DNA of 64,000 nt from Mycoplasmopsis sturni DSM 22021 (GTDB lineage Bacteria > Bacillota_I > Bacilli_A > Mycoplasmatales > Metamycoplasmataceae): assembly GCF_000701485.1 (NCBI RefSeq), contig NZ_KL370785.1:361217-425216 (forward strand), written 5' to 3'. How positions within the stretch are numbered: position 1 is the first letter of the stretch; every line of letters begins with the position of its first letter. Under the pieces are notes generated by a model. The model had not been told where the DNA came from. It worked only from the letters and a program-made list of their open reading frames with translations, and searched no databases. A program made the position numbers and the translations under genes. Of this stretch, positions 53,812 through 64,000 are shown in pieces.

Positions 53812-54411
53812 ATGCAAAAAGTGCTATTTTTACAAGGAAGTGTTATTCCAAATGACAAGTCTTATTCATCACAAGTGCTTCTAGAATTTCAAAAAAAATA
53901 CAAAGCGGCACACCCTGAAGATCAAATTGAATTTGTTAACCTAAATGACACTAAATTTGCCTCAACATCACTAACTGCTAATAATTTTGCTACATTTTGA
54001 AATGATGTTGATTCTGACTTTTGAATCCAAAAGCTCAAAGATGTAGATAAAGTTGTAATTTCAACTCAAATGATTAATTTTGGACCTGCTGCAGTTGTAA
54101 AAAACTTTATTGACGGAATTGCTGTTGCTAACAAAACATTTAGTTATAAATATTCTAAAAAAGGTGAAGCTAAAGGTCTTTTGGATCACCTTTCAGTAAT
54201 GGTGATTGCTTCTCAAGGAGCTCCAAAAGATTGATACCAATGAGGATCACATATTCAATGACTTAAAGGAACTTGAAATTTCTTAGGAGCAAAAAAAGTG
54301 GACTCTATTGAAATTTACGGAACCAAAGTAGAACCAATCAATCAAATGACACCACAAGAACTAGCATCTAGTTTAGAAGAGGAAATTCAACAAAAAGCTC
54401 AAACCTTTTAA
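53812..54411 (+). CDS. azoR: FMN-dependent NADH-azoreductase (flavodoxin-fold)
   Basis: 199 aa. FLQGSVIPNDKSYSS matches the FMN phosphate loop; STQMINFGPAAVVKNFIDG and ASQGAPKDWYQWGSHIQWL are typical of AzoR/AcpD. AAAGGAG is upstream of the ATG. Seven TGA Trp codons lie after residue 62. It probably reduces quinones or azo compounds with NADH; the physiological substrate is unknown. It has its own terminator. Confidence 0.92.
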
Positions 54412-54418
54412 TATATAT

Positions 54419-54444
54419 AAAAAGCGCCCTGTTGGCGCTTTTTA
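54419..54444. terminator. Terminator between azoR and a convergent small gene
   Basis: Stem AAAAAGCGCC / GGCGCTTTTT, loop CTGTT. Confidence 0.9.
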
Positions 54445-54461
54445 TATGTTTTCTTGTTAAA

Positions 54462-54740
54462 TTAGAAGAATCATCCGAAAATTCCGTGGTGACGTTGCAC
54501 TTCTGTCATAAGAAGTCCATCTTGACCAGAATATCTAAATCTAAAGAAGTCAGCGATAAATGCAATTTCTACACTAAGTAAAATAAGTAAAATAACTAAA
54601 AGAATAATTAAAATTCAGAATCACACAGGATTCATTTTCCGAACTGTTCCGGCTACTCCGTAAACTGGAGTTTTTCACCCTCTCAGTTTCTTAATTAACT
54701 CATTTCTTGTGTATGAATCTAAAATTTTATTTTGTGTCAT
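54462..54740 (-). CDS. Small membrane protein, unknown
   Basis: 92 aa, MTQNKILDSYTRNELIKKLR. One long hydrophobic segment is in the middle (WFWILIILLVILLILL), preceded by a basic region (positive-inside) and followed by EVQRHHGIFGWFF. Four TGA Trp codons. AGGAG is 6 nt upstream of the ATG. Single-pass and unknown. Confidence 0.65.
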
Positions 54741-54829
54741 ATTTTCTCCTGTGTATGCATAACGTTAATAGTGTTATTATACAACTTTTTAAGTAAATTC
54801 TAAATCTTGAAGTTCTTATCAGTGGCTTT

Positions 54830-55660
54830 TTATTTTTTTTCTAATAATCAAGCAATTTCTTCTTTATAAATTGGCCCTTCTTCAGTTCAAGGAGTTTCTA
54901 AAATAATTGGAATATTATCAAAATCTGGATCATGTACAATTTGTCTCAACGTTTCATAACCAATGAATCCTCTTCCGATATTTTCGTGACGATCTTTATG
55001 TGATGCTAAAGAGTTTTTTGAATCGTTTAAATGAATTACTTTGATTTCTTTTAACAAATTATATCTATCTAATTCTTTCTTAAAATCATCATATGCATGT
55101 AAATTATATCCAGCATCCCAAACATGACATGTATCTAAACATACTGCTAAACGATCTGAGTTAACTCAATCTAGCAAATAGCGAATTTGCTCAAAGTTAA
55201 TTCCTATTTCACTTCCTTTTCCTGACATAGTTTCAATGCAAATAATTACATCATCTGTTTTGTTGAGGATTTTCTTTAGAGAATCTACTAAAGTATCTAA
55301 AGCACTTTGAGAAGTGTATTTAGTGTATGCCCCGGGGTGCAATACTAAATATTTAGCTCCAATATAATTCATTCTTTGGATTTCTTTAACCAAAAAATCA
55401 ATCGAAAAATCAGCTTTGTCAGGATTAGCTGGATTGACGATATATGGTGCATGCACAATAATATCTTCTTTAGCAATTTGATTTTGATAAATCATTTCGT
55501 ATTGAGATAAATTGTAAGCTTCTACGTTAACTCTTAATGTTGTTTGCGGAGCTCCTAAGTAAATCATCATACAATTAGCACCGTTGGAAATTGACTCAGC
55601 TGCTGCTGCTGACAAATATCCAGGTTTTTTAAATGAGATATGCGAACCAATTTTAATCAT
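54830..55660 (-). CDS. nfo: Endonuclease IV (AP endonuclease)
   Basis: 276 aa. It cuts DNA at abasic sites in base excision repair. The zinc ligands lie in [63 protein letters not shown] and ILETPW, all in order. Overlaps the end of the K+ channel gene by a few bases upstream, so they are co-transcribed. Two TGA Trp codons. Confidence 0.96.
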
Positions 55661-56714
55661 GATTTTCCTTTAAATCTTGTGATACTTTTTTCTCTTTTGG
55701 TTGTTTAGATTCTTTGTCTTGTTTTGGTTTGCTTAAGTGGGTTTGAATTTGTTGCAAGAAACTTCCGGCAATAACCCCTGATGGAATGGCAATAATAGCA
55801 ATACCTAAAATCGAAACAACAATAACAATAAATTTTGCAGTTGGTGAATGAGGTGAAAAATCTCCATATCCAATTGTAGTTAATGTAATGGTAGTAAAGT
55901 AAAGCGAATCTCAAAAGTTCGTTACTGTTCCACTAGTAGAAGGAGCTTCAGCGGGTAAACTTTCAACTAAAGCATTATATGCTTCGTTTTCATTGCCACT
56001 TTGAGCCAAAAAGAGATTATAACTATCTTCATGAGCTTGAATAAATTCGGCTTTATTTTTGTTAATTTCGCTAATTTCGGCATTTCAAATCACAAGTGCA
56101 AAAATAGTTATAAGTACTAAAATCATAATAAAAACATAAATTAAGACCTTTTTTTGACTTGCAAAAACATCAAAAATAATTTTAAAAGGCGAAAACAGTC
56201 TAAGGACAAGTAATAGCCGAATAATTCTAACTAATGAAAAGGTATTAAACACATTAAGAACATGACTATTAATAGCGTTTTTACCAGCAAAAATAGTCAC
56301 AACATTTACTGATGCCAAAATACATAAAAAAATTACTATTGAAGTAAAACTATAGGAAAAACGCAAGTAAGACTTTCATCGTGGAACATTTGTTTCTCGA
56401 AGAGGATAAGTTAAAATATGCGCTAAATAGTCAATAATAAAAATAAAGAATACCGGAACTTGAGCTAAGGTTAAAAAAACTTTAGCCGCAGTTGAAGCCT
56501 CTTGTCCGCTTGGAATAAAAAGAATTAAAAAGGAAGCAATGCAAGCAAATATAATTCCAGAAGCATAACCATATTTTAAAATATTTAAGAATTTGGTTTT
56601 AACTCCTTTGTTATTCTTTTGTAGTTTAACATCGCTTCAAACTATTGGCAAAATAAGAAGTAATCATTGATTTAATTTTTCATTTAAGTTTATTCACAAT
56701 TTGTTTTTAATCAT
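55653..56714 (-). CDS. Voltage-gated-type potassium channel
   Basis: 353 aa, six transmembrane segments plus a pore. An S4-like helix [19 protein letters not shown] has spaced Arg residues. The selectivity filter [12 protein letters not shown] is near residue 282, in a segment preceded by a Glu/Asn-rich turret. S6 follows ([15 protein letters not shown]), then a basic, Lys/Gln-rich tail. It overlaps nfo by 8 nt. The start at 56714 reads MIKNKLWINL. Such Kv-like channels occur in several mycoplasmas. Confidence 0.9.
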
Positions 56715-56732
56715 GTTTTAATGATATCAAAA

Positions 56733-56766
56733 AATAGAAAAATCATGCGTAGTTTCGCATGATTTG
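56733..56766 (-). terminator. Terminator of the secY-to-rplQ operon
   Basis: Stem AAATCATGCG / CGCATGATTT with a T-rich tail on the minus strand, downstream of rplQ. Confidence 0.8.
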
Positions 56767-56799
56767 ATGTAAATTCAAGTAGTAATTATGAGAATAAAA

Positions 56800-57162
56800 T
56801 TAAACAAGTTCAATGATTGCCATACGTGTAGCATCACCTAAACGTTTAGGAAGTTTGATAATTCTGGTGTATCCACCTTGTCTTTCTTGATATTTAGGTC
56901 CAATAGTATCAAAAAGTAATTTTAATGCACTAGTTCCTTCTGCGTTTTTAATATCTCTAAGATAAGCAGCAGCAGCTCTTCTATTTGCTAAAGTAGGGTT
57001 TTTTGCTTTAGTAATCATTCTTTCAGTGTGTCTTCTAAGTTCTTTTGCACGGGTTAAAGTTGTTGTAATTCTACCATTTACAAGTAATTCGGTAGTAAGT
57101 GAACGCATTACACCATTACGTCATTTTGTGTCACGTGAATAAATTTGGGTTGGGTTTGCCAT
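56800..57162 (-). CDS. rplQ: 50S ribosomal protein L17
   Basis: 120 aa, MANPTQIYSRDTKWRNGVMRS. Family landmarks LLVNGRITTTLTRAKELRR and GGYTRIIKLPKR are intact. One TGA Trp near residue 14 hides the true start. It overlaps rpoA by one base (TAATG), the classic alpha-operon ending. Confidence 0.97.
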
Positions 57163-58169
57163 TATTCATCCCCCTCTCTAAGTGATAAACCATATTCTTT
57201 GAGTTTTTCTTCGATTTCATCAAGTGATTTTTTACCAAGATTTTTAGTTTGTTCAAGTTCTTCTTTGCTCATTTGAGCCACATCACCAATGGTGTATTTG
57301 TGGATTTTCTTTAAAGCATTGAATGAACGAACTGAAAGTCCCATTTGATCAATTGGCATATCTGTTTCTTGTTGCTTTTCTTGCACTTCTTCTTCTTGAA
57401 CTGCAAAAATATCAACATCTAAACGATCAACATTTCCAATTAATTCTAAATGACCAATTAAAATTTCACATGCTTGTTTAAGAGCATCTTTTGGTCTAAT
57501 TGTTCCATCTGTTTCAATATCGATAGTTAACTCTTCTTCAATTTGAGGTGAAGCTGTGTTAAGTTCTCTTTGAGTATAAGCCACTTTTTTCACTGGTGAG
57601 AAATTTGAATCCACAGCAAGATAGTTTGCTCTTTTAATGTTGGTATTTAATTTATCAATTACAGTTTGTAAAAAGGCTTTGTTTTCATCAAATGGAACAT
57701 ATCCACGACCTGGACGCATAAACATTTCAAGTTTTAAAGCACCTTCTGATTGTACAGTAGCAATATGTACGGCTTGATCAACTACTTCGATTCTTCCATG
57801 CGAAACTACTTCAAGAGATCTAGCGGTAATTTTACCTGTTCCTTCAATAATAAGTTCTGCTTTAACAATGTCGTTATCTTGAACATTTTCAGGATCGTAA
57901 GTAAAACGAACCTTTCTTAAATTCATTAAAATGGTAGGTACATCTTCTACAACATCTTTAATAATTTGAAATTCGTGATCTACTCCTTCGATTCTTACAC
58001 AAAATGGTGCAAGTGAAGTAATATTTGAAAGTAATGCTCTTCTAAGTGGCACTCCTAATGTTTGAGCAAAACCTCTTTCTAATGGTTTTAAAGTAAAAGC
58101 GGTTTTAAATTCACTATTACTATCAATTGATGTTTTTTCTAGATATTCGAGTTTTTTCATTTTTTCCAT
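57162..58169 (-). CDS. rpoA: RNA polymerase subunit alpha
   Basis: 335 aa. The N-terminal dimerisation domain has PLERGFAQTLGVPLRRALLS. The C-terminal domain has LSVRSFNALKKIHKYTIGDV and LGKKSLDEIEEKL. Start at 58169 follows AAAGGAG; another Met is 3 codons later. Part of the cluster rpsM-rpsK-rpoA-rplQ. Confidence 0.97.
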   Translation of the reverse strand: MEKMKKLEYLEKTSIDSNSEFKTAFTLKPLERGFAQTLGVPLRRALLSNITSLAPFCVRIEGVDHEFQIIKDVVEDVPTILMNLRKVRFTYDPENVQDNDIVKAELIIEGTGKITARSLEVVSHGRIEVVDQAVHIATVQSEGALKLEMFMRPGRGYVPFDENKAFLQTVIDKLNTNIKRANYLAVDSNFSPVKKVAYTQRELNTASPQIEEELTIDIETDGTIRPKDALKQACEILIGHLELIGNVDRLDVDIFAVQEEEVQEKQQETDMPIDQMGLSVRSFNALKKIHKYTIGDVAQMSKEELEQTKNLGKKSLDEIEEKLKEYGLSLREGDE

Positions 58170-58196
58170 AAACTCACTCCTTTATCACTTATTTAA

Positions 58197-58586
58197 TTAT
58201 TTTCTTGCACGTTCACGTTTAAGGACACGTTTTGGAGGTCTTGTTCCATTGTGTGGTGTAGGGGTAACATCTCTAATTTCAGTTACTGTAATTCCTGAAA
58301 CTTCGATTTGTTTTCTTGCAGCGTCTTTACCAGCTCCAAGTCCTTTAAGTTCAACTTTAACAGATTTAACTCCGTGTTCTTTTGCAGCTTCTGATGCAGC
58401 AGCAGCAGCTAAACCAGCTGCATAAGGAGTTTTTTTCTTGCTCCCTTTGTATCCAATTGCACCAGCTGAACTTCAAGCAATTACATTCCCTTGTTCATCT
58501 GCAAAGGTAATAATAGTGTTGTTGTTAGTTGAGTGGATGTGAGCAACAGCTGTAGTAATATTTTTCTTTTTAGTTTTACGAGCCAT
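58197..58586 (-). CDS. rpsK: 30S ribosomal protein S11
   Basis: 129 aa, [30 protein letters not shown] and [20 protein letters not shown] are S11 signatures; the C-terminus is basic ([10 protein letters not shown]). One TGA Trp in NVIAWSSAG. Starts 2 nt after rpsM. Confidence 0.97.
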
Positions 58587-58588
58587 TA

Positions 58589-58957
58589 TTATTTACCTTT
58601 CTTTCCAGCAACAGTTTTTCTAGGACCTTTACGTGTACGAGCATTTTTCTGAGTGCTTTGTCCACGAACTGGAAGCCCTTTTCTGTGTCTAATTCCACGG
58701 TAGCATTTAATTTCCATTAAACGCTTAATATCAAGGTTAACTTGTCTTCTTAAGTCACCTTCAGTTGTATATTCTTTAGCTGCTTCACGAATACGTGAAA
58801 GCTCTTCTTCTGAAAGATTTTTTACACGAGCATCTTCGCTAATTTTAGCGGTTGCACAAATTTGTTTTGCAGTAGTTTTTCCAATACCATAAATGTATGT
58901 AAGTGAAATTACAACACGTTTATCATTTGGAATTTCAACGTTTAAAATTCTAGCCAT
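58589..58957 (-). CDS. rpsM: 30S ribosomal protein S13
   Basis: 122 aa, [50 protein letters not shown] and the basic C-terminus are standard for S13. Confidence 0.98.
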   Translation of the reverse strand: MARILNVEIPNDKRVVISLTYIYGIGKTTAKQICATAKISEDARVKNLSEEELSRIREAAKEYTTEGDLRRQVNLDIKRLMEIKCYRGIRHRKGLPVRGQSTQKNARTRKGPRKTVAGKKGK

Positions 58958-58970
58958 TTATAATTCCCTT

Positions 58971-59084
58971 CTATCCTTGTCTTTGTTTGTGTTTTGGATT
59001 AATGCAAATTACACGAATAATTCCTTGACGTTTAATGATTTTACAATCTTTACACATTTTTTTAACACTTGCTCTAACTTTCAT
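58971..59084 (-). CDS. rpmJ: 50S ribosomal protein L36
   Basis: 37 aa, [20 protein letters not shown], with the zinc-ribbon residues (CKDC, later C and H in [11 protein letters not shown]). Normal length and position between infA and rpsM. Confidence 0.98.
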   Translation of the reverse strand: MKVRASVKKMCKDCKIIKRQGIIRVICINPKHKQRQG

Positions 59085-59093
59085 GTTTCTCCT

Positions 59094-59309
59094 TTATTTA
59101 TGACGGTAAGTAATCCGACCTTGAGTAAGGTCATATGGACTAACTTCAACGTCAACATAATCACCAGGCAAAATACGAATGTGATTTACACGCATTTTTC
59201 CTGAAATATGAGCTTTAATTACTATTCCGTTTTCAAGTTCAACTGAATATAAATCAGATGAGTGTGTTTCCTTGACAACGGCCTTGAATTTGATTGCATC
59301 TTTAGCCAA
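59094..59309 (-). CDS. infA: Translation initiation factor IF-1
   Basis: 71 aa S1/OB-fold protein: [57 protein letters not shown]. The start codon is TTG (59309), placed just after the map stop codon and near AAAGGA; no ATG or GTG serves this frame. It is a one-gene-step overlap of translation from map. Confidence 0.96.
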   Translation of the reverse strand: MAKDAIKFKAVVKETHSSDLYSVELENGIVIKAHISGKMRVNHIRILPGDYVDVEVSPYDLTQGRITYRHK

Positions 59310-59310
59310 A

Positions 59311-60075
59311 TTAAATTCCTTTCGTCAACACTATTCCTTTACCATCTTGAATTAAAACAGTATGTTCATAGTGTGATGTATTAGTTTGGTCAACAGAAGT
59401 AACGGTTCAACCGTCACTAAGAATCTTGACTCCGGGACTTTGAGTAATCATTGGTTCAATACATATTACCATCCCGTCTTCAAGTAATGGACCGGTTCCT
59501 TTTTTACCAGAATTATATACATCTGGCGATTCATGAAGTTCTTTTCCAATTCCATGACCACAAAATTCTTGTGGTGTGTAGTAACCAGCTTTGGCAATAT
59601 AATTCCCAATTGCATGAGATATATCACCTATACGTGCTCCTTTTTTGATGGCTTTAAGTCCTGCACGAAAAGCTCCTCTTGCTACATTAATTAGCTCTTG
59701 GTTACTTTTTGAGACAACTCCAACACCAATAGTAAAAGCACTATCTGAATTATATCCTTCAAAAATACATCCTAAATCTACTTTCAGTAAATCCCCATCT
59801 CTAAGGATGTAATTATTTGGGATACCATGGATCAATTGTTCATTAACAGAGAGACATGCAGTCCCTGGAAAGCCATAAAGACCGAGAAAGGCAGGCTTGG
59901 CGTTTCGCTTAATAATTTCATTAAAAGCTAATTGATCAATCTCTTTTAATGAAACTCCTGGTCTTACAAAATCATAAATAACTTGTTTGACTTCTGCCAA
60001 GATTTTGCAACTTTTGGTAATTTTTTGAATTTCTTCTGGGGTTTTTACCCAAGGTTTTTTAATTTTTTTATTCAT
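59311..60075 (-). CDS. map: Methionine aminopeptidase type I
   Basis: 254 aa. It removes the N-terminal Met. Metal ligands appear in [19 protein letters not shown] (two Asp), [13 protein letters not shown] (His), and MVICIEPMI (Glu); the last Glu is in the C-terminal part after one TGA Trp (59404). Between adk and infA, as in many Firmicutes. Confidence 0.96.
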
Positions 60076-60105
60076 ATATTTAAAAAGTATGTAAATTTTA
60101 CCATT

Positions 60106-60747
60106 TTATGATAATTTTTCAAGTACTTTTGTAGCGATTTCTTCTGGGGTTGAAGTTGCTTGAATTTGTTCTAAATTACCTATTTGTTGGTAGTACTCAA
60201 TAAGAGGTTTGGTTTGCTCCTGATAAATATCTAATCTATGCTTAATAGCATCAATTGTATCGTCTTTACGGATTTGTAATGGTGAATTATCATTGTCACA
60301 AATTTCAGGTTTTTTAGGCGGCATAAACTTCACATGATATCCAGTTTTGCATACGGGGCAACTTCTGCGACCACTTAAACGTTCATAAATGAGCTCTTCA
60401 GGCGCTACCAATTCAATTACCTTAAAATTAAATCCAGGCAAGGAATTTAAAAATTGCGCTTGTGCTAATGTTCTTGGATATCCGTCTAAAATAAAATGCT
60501 TGTTTTGTTTTTGTAATTTCTCAAGTGCATTTTTCACAATTGCATTAGTAATTTCATCAGGAACATATCCACCTGTGGTAACAATTTTTTCCACTTCAAG
60601 TCCTAATGTTGTTTTGTTGGCAATTTCTTCACGAAAAATATTCCCTGTAGAAATATGTACTAAATCAGTTTTAGAAGCCAATAATGAAGCAACAGTTCCT
60701 TTACCAACTCCTGGTTGTCCCATAAAAATTAAATCTTTTGTTATCAT
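60106..60747 (-). CDS. adk: Adenylate kinase
   Basis: 213 aa. P loop MGQPGVGKGTVA, LDGYPRTLAQAQFL, and a zinc-type LID with CPVC and later C/D residues (CDND), of the Gram-positive type. It overlaps secY by 7 nt. It interconverts AMP, ADP and ATP. Confidence 0.97.
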   Translation of the reverse strand: MITKDLIFMGQPGVGKGTVASLLASKTDLVHISTGNIFREEIANKTTLGLEVEKIVTTGGYVPDEITNAIVKNALEKLQKQNKHFILDGYPRTLAQAQFLNSLPGFNFKVIELVAPEELIYERLSGRRSCPVCKTGYHVKFMPPKKPEICDNDNSPLQIRKDDTIDAIKHRLDIYQEQTKPLIEYYQQIGNLEQIQATSTPEEIATKVLEKLS

Positions 60748-62189
60748 AATAATCCTTCTGATTCTTCCTTGTGTTTTCTTTCTTGAAGTTCTCGCGAAGC
60801 AGCAAGGTATTCTCTTGAGAGTACTTTAGCTCTTGAAAGGCGGTGTGTCTTACGCCGAGCTTGTAATTGCGCTACTGTTTCAAGTGCTACTGAGACTAAA
60901 ATCATTAACGAAGTTCCACCAAATGATGTCGCAGGATTAAGAGCTCCAGTTAAAATTTCAACAAATTGCATTGATGCTAGAATAACAAGATAAAAGGCAG
61001 AGAATAAGCTAAGACGAAAAACAATCGCAATTAAATAATCTTGCGTTTCTTCTCCTGGTCTAACTCCAGGAATAAAAGTTGAATTTTTAGCAAAGTCTTC
61101 AGCAATTTTATCAGCTCTTGATTGTTGAAGCCCCATTACAATTGAAAAGACAAAAGTAATAAAAATTAAAAGCGAAAGACCTATTGGTTGAGTAAATTGT
61201 AAGTTAATATTAATTCATTGTTTTGAAGCACTATCATTAGGTAAGAAATTAACAATCATCGATGGAAAAGAAAGCACCATCATAGCAAAAATAATTGGCA
61301 TAACTCCACCTGGGTTAAGTTTGATTGGTAATTTTCCCATTTCTTTTAAATTACGGCTTCTTCCGGCTCCAATTTGTTGAATCGGCACTAGCCGTTCGGC
61401 ATTATAAAAAATCGAAACAATGACAACGCAAATAAGGTAAGCGATAATATAAGTAATGAATTGTATAATTCCTACCAAAGTACCATTAGCACTTCCTAAA
61501 TCCCCAATATAGTGCCCATAAGCACTTTGGAATTGATATGGTAATCTTGAAGCAATTCCAACAAAAATAATCAAACTAGTTCCATTCCCAATACCCTTAT
61601 TTGTAATTTGTTCAGAAATAAAAAGAGCAAGTAATGAAGCTGCAGTTAAAATTGTAGGCAAAATAAAATAAGTTAAACTAACTTCCGAAAAAGGAATATT
61701 ATCAGCAAAACGAATATATGAGCTATATTGCCCTCCTGCTGAAAGAGATTTCATTAAAAATACCGCTTGAGGATAAGCAATAATTAAGGTCGCAAAACGA
61801 GTAATAATGTTGATTTTACGTCTCCCTTGCGGTCCACTTTGTGATAATTTATAAATTGGAGGGAATAGTCTAGTTTGCAAAATCATCATAATTAATGATG
61901 CATTAATAAACGGGCTAATTCCTAACGCAAAAACAGAGAACTGTTTTAGTCCTCCTCCACCAATTAAATTTAATGTATCAATAAATGAATTGCTCTGTCC
62001 TAAACTAGAAGCTGCATTTAATTTGATAAATGGTGCTGTAATGGTTGTACCAATAACAAAAATACTTAACAATAAAAATGTATAAATAATTTTTTTGCCA
62101 ATATCTTTTGTACTTCAAAATGATTTTCAATTATTTTGAACTTTATAAAATAACCGTGATACAGCAAAACTAACATTTTGCAATCTCAT
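60741..62189 (-). CDS. secY: Preprotein translocase subunit SecY
   Basis: 482 aa, ten transmembrane helices, the channel of the Sec translocon. ALGISPFINASLIMMILQ, QGRRKINIITR and the TM5-7 loops match the family. TGA Trp codons are at residues 26 and 29, within the 61137-61214 break region, and as the very last residue before TAA at 60741-60743. ATG at 62189. First of the cluster, just downstream of the rRNA terminator. Confidence 0.95.
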
Positions 62190-62275
62190 TAATATTTTAT
62201 ACCTTTCTAAAATACCTTTAAAGTATATCAAAAATACCTTATTTTATAAACAAATAGGTCCTTAATTTCAAAGCA

Positions 62276-62300
62276 TAAAAAAATGTGCTTGCGCACATAA
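62276..62300 (-). terminator. rRNA terminator
   Basis: Minus-strand stem ATGTGC / GCACAT, loop GCAA (GCGCAAGC), then a run of seven T. It follows the 23S end by about 60 nt. Confidence 0.8.
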
Positions 62301-62361
62301 TGCACTTTGAAAACTGAATAGTAATGATGAAAATAATTCATTAAAATGTCTAAATACATCT

Positions 62362-64000
<1,639 letters not shown>

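Overview
This is a low-GC chromosomal segment from a mycoplasma-type Mollicute. Nearly every long gene reads through only if TGA is tryptophan. There are no cell-wall genes, genes carry lipobox lipoproteins, and thrS lacks the TGS domain. The 23S rRNA has A at the position equivalent to E. coli 2057, as in the Mycoplasma hominis / M. fermentans / M. pulmonis type of species. I would place it in Mycoplasmopsis/Metamycoplasma in the broad sense; the species cannot be fixed from sequence reading alone.

Layout. Positions 1-12.8 kb hold a transporter fragment with glpQ, two tRNA genes, uvrC, gapA, the mnmG-rlmH pair, tpx, several unknown membrane proteins, tRNA-Leu(AAG), an MFS transporter and an alpha/beta hydrolase. 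Positions 12.8-14.3 kb are infC-rpmI-rplT behind an attenuator-like leader. Positions 14.3-18.6 kb are a surface nuclease, an ECF-type S component and a large degenerate OppF-like protein. Positions 18.7-24.8 kb are the nucleoside-salvage operon deoD-pdp-deoC, metK behind a SAM-I-like leader, a lipoprotein and rsuA. Positions 24.8-33 kb (minus strand) are gyrA, an ArsR-type regulator, an SF1 helicase, a small EIIB-like membrane protein and a photolyase. Positions 33-38 kb hold the most unusual unit: a DNA m5C methyltransferase followed by a 1061-aa DUF262/DUF1524 (GmrSD/SspE-like) protein, preceded by a leader with a leaderless mini-ORF, an (AT)10 repeat and a strong hairpin. Positions 38-48.5 kb (minus strand) hold three tandem deoxynucleoside kinases, about 1 kb of AT-rich DNA without genes, tdk, two tandem DHH phosphoesterases and a 1575-aa DUF4011-type helicase-nuclease. 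Positions 48.6-56.7 kb hold rluD, membrane proteins, thrS, trpS, azoR, nfo and a K+ channel. Positions 56.8-62.2 kb are the end of the ribosomal-protein/secY cluster (secY-adk-map-infA-rpmJ-rpsM-rpsK-rpoA-rplQ). The window ends inside a 23S rRNA gene on the minus strand.

How it works together. The core is translation, DNA repair (uvrC, nfo, photolyase, two helicases) and nucleotide salvage: the deo genes, three dNKs, tdk and two NrnA-like enzymes fit an organism that cannot make nucleotides de novo. The accessory genes of most interest are the methyltransferase/DUF262 module and the two helicase-nuclease proteins around it. Together they look like a loose genome-defence neighbourhood between two housekeeping blocks.
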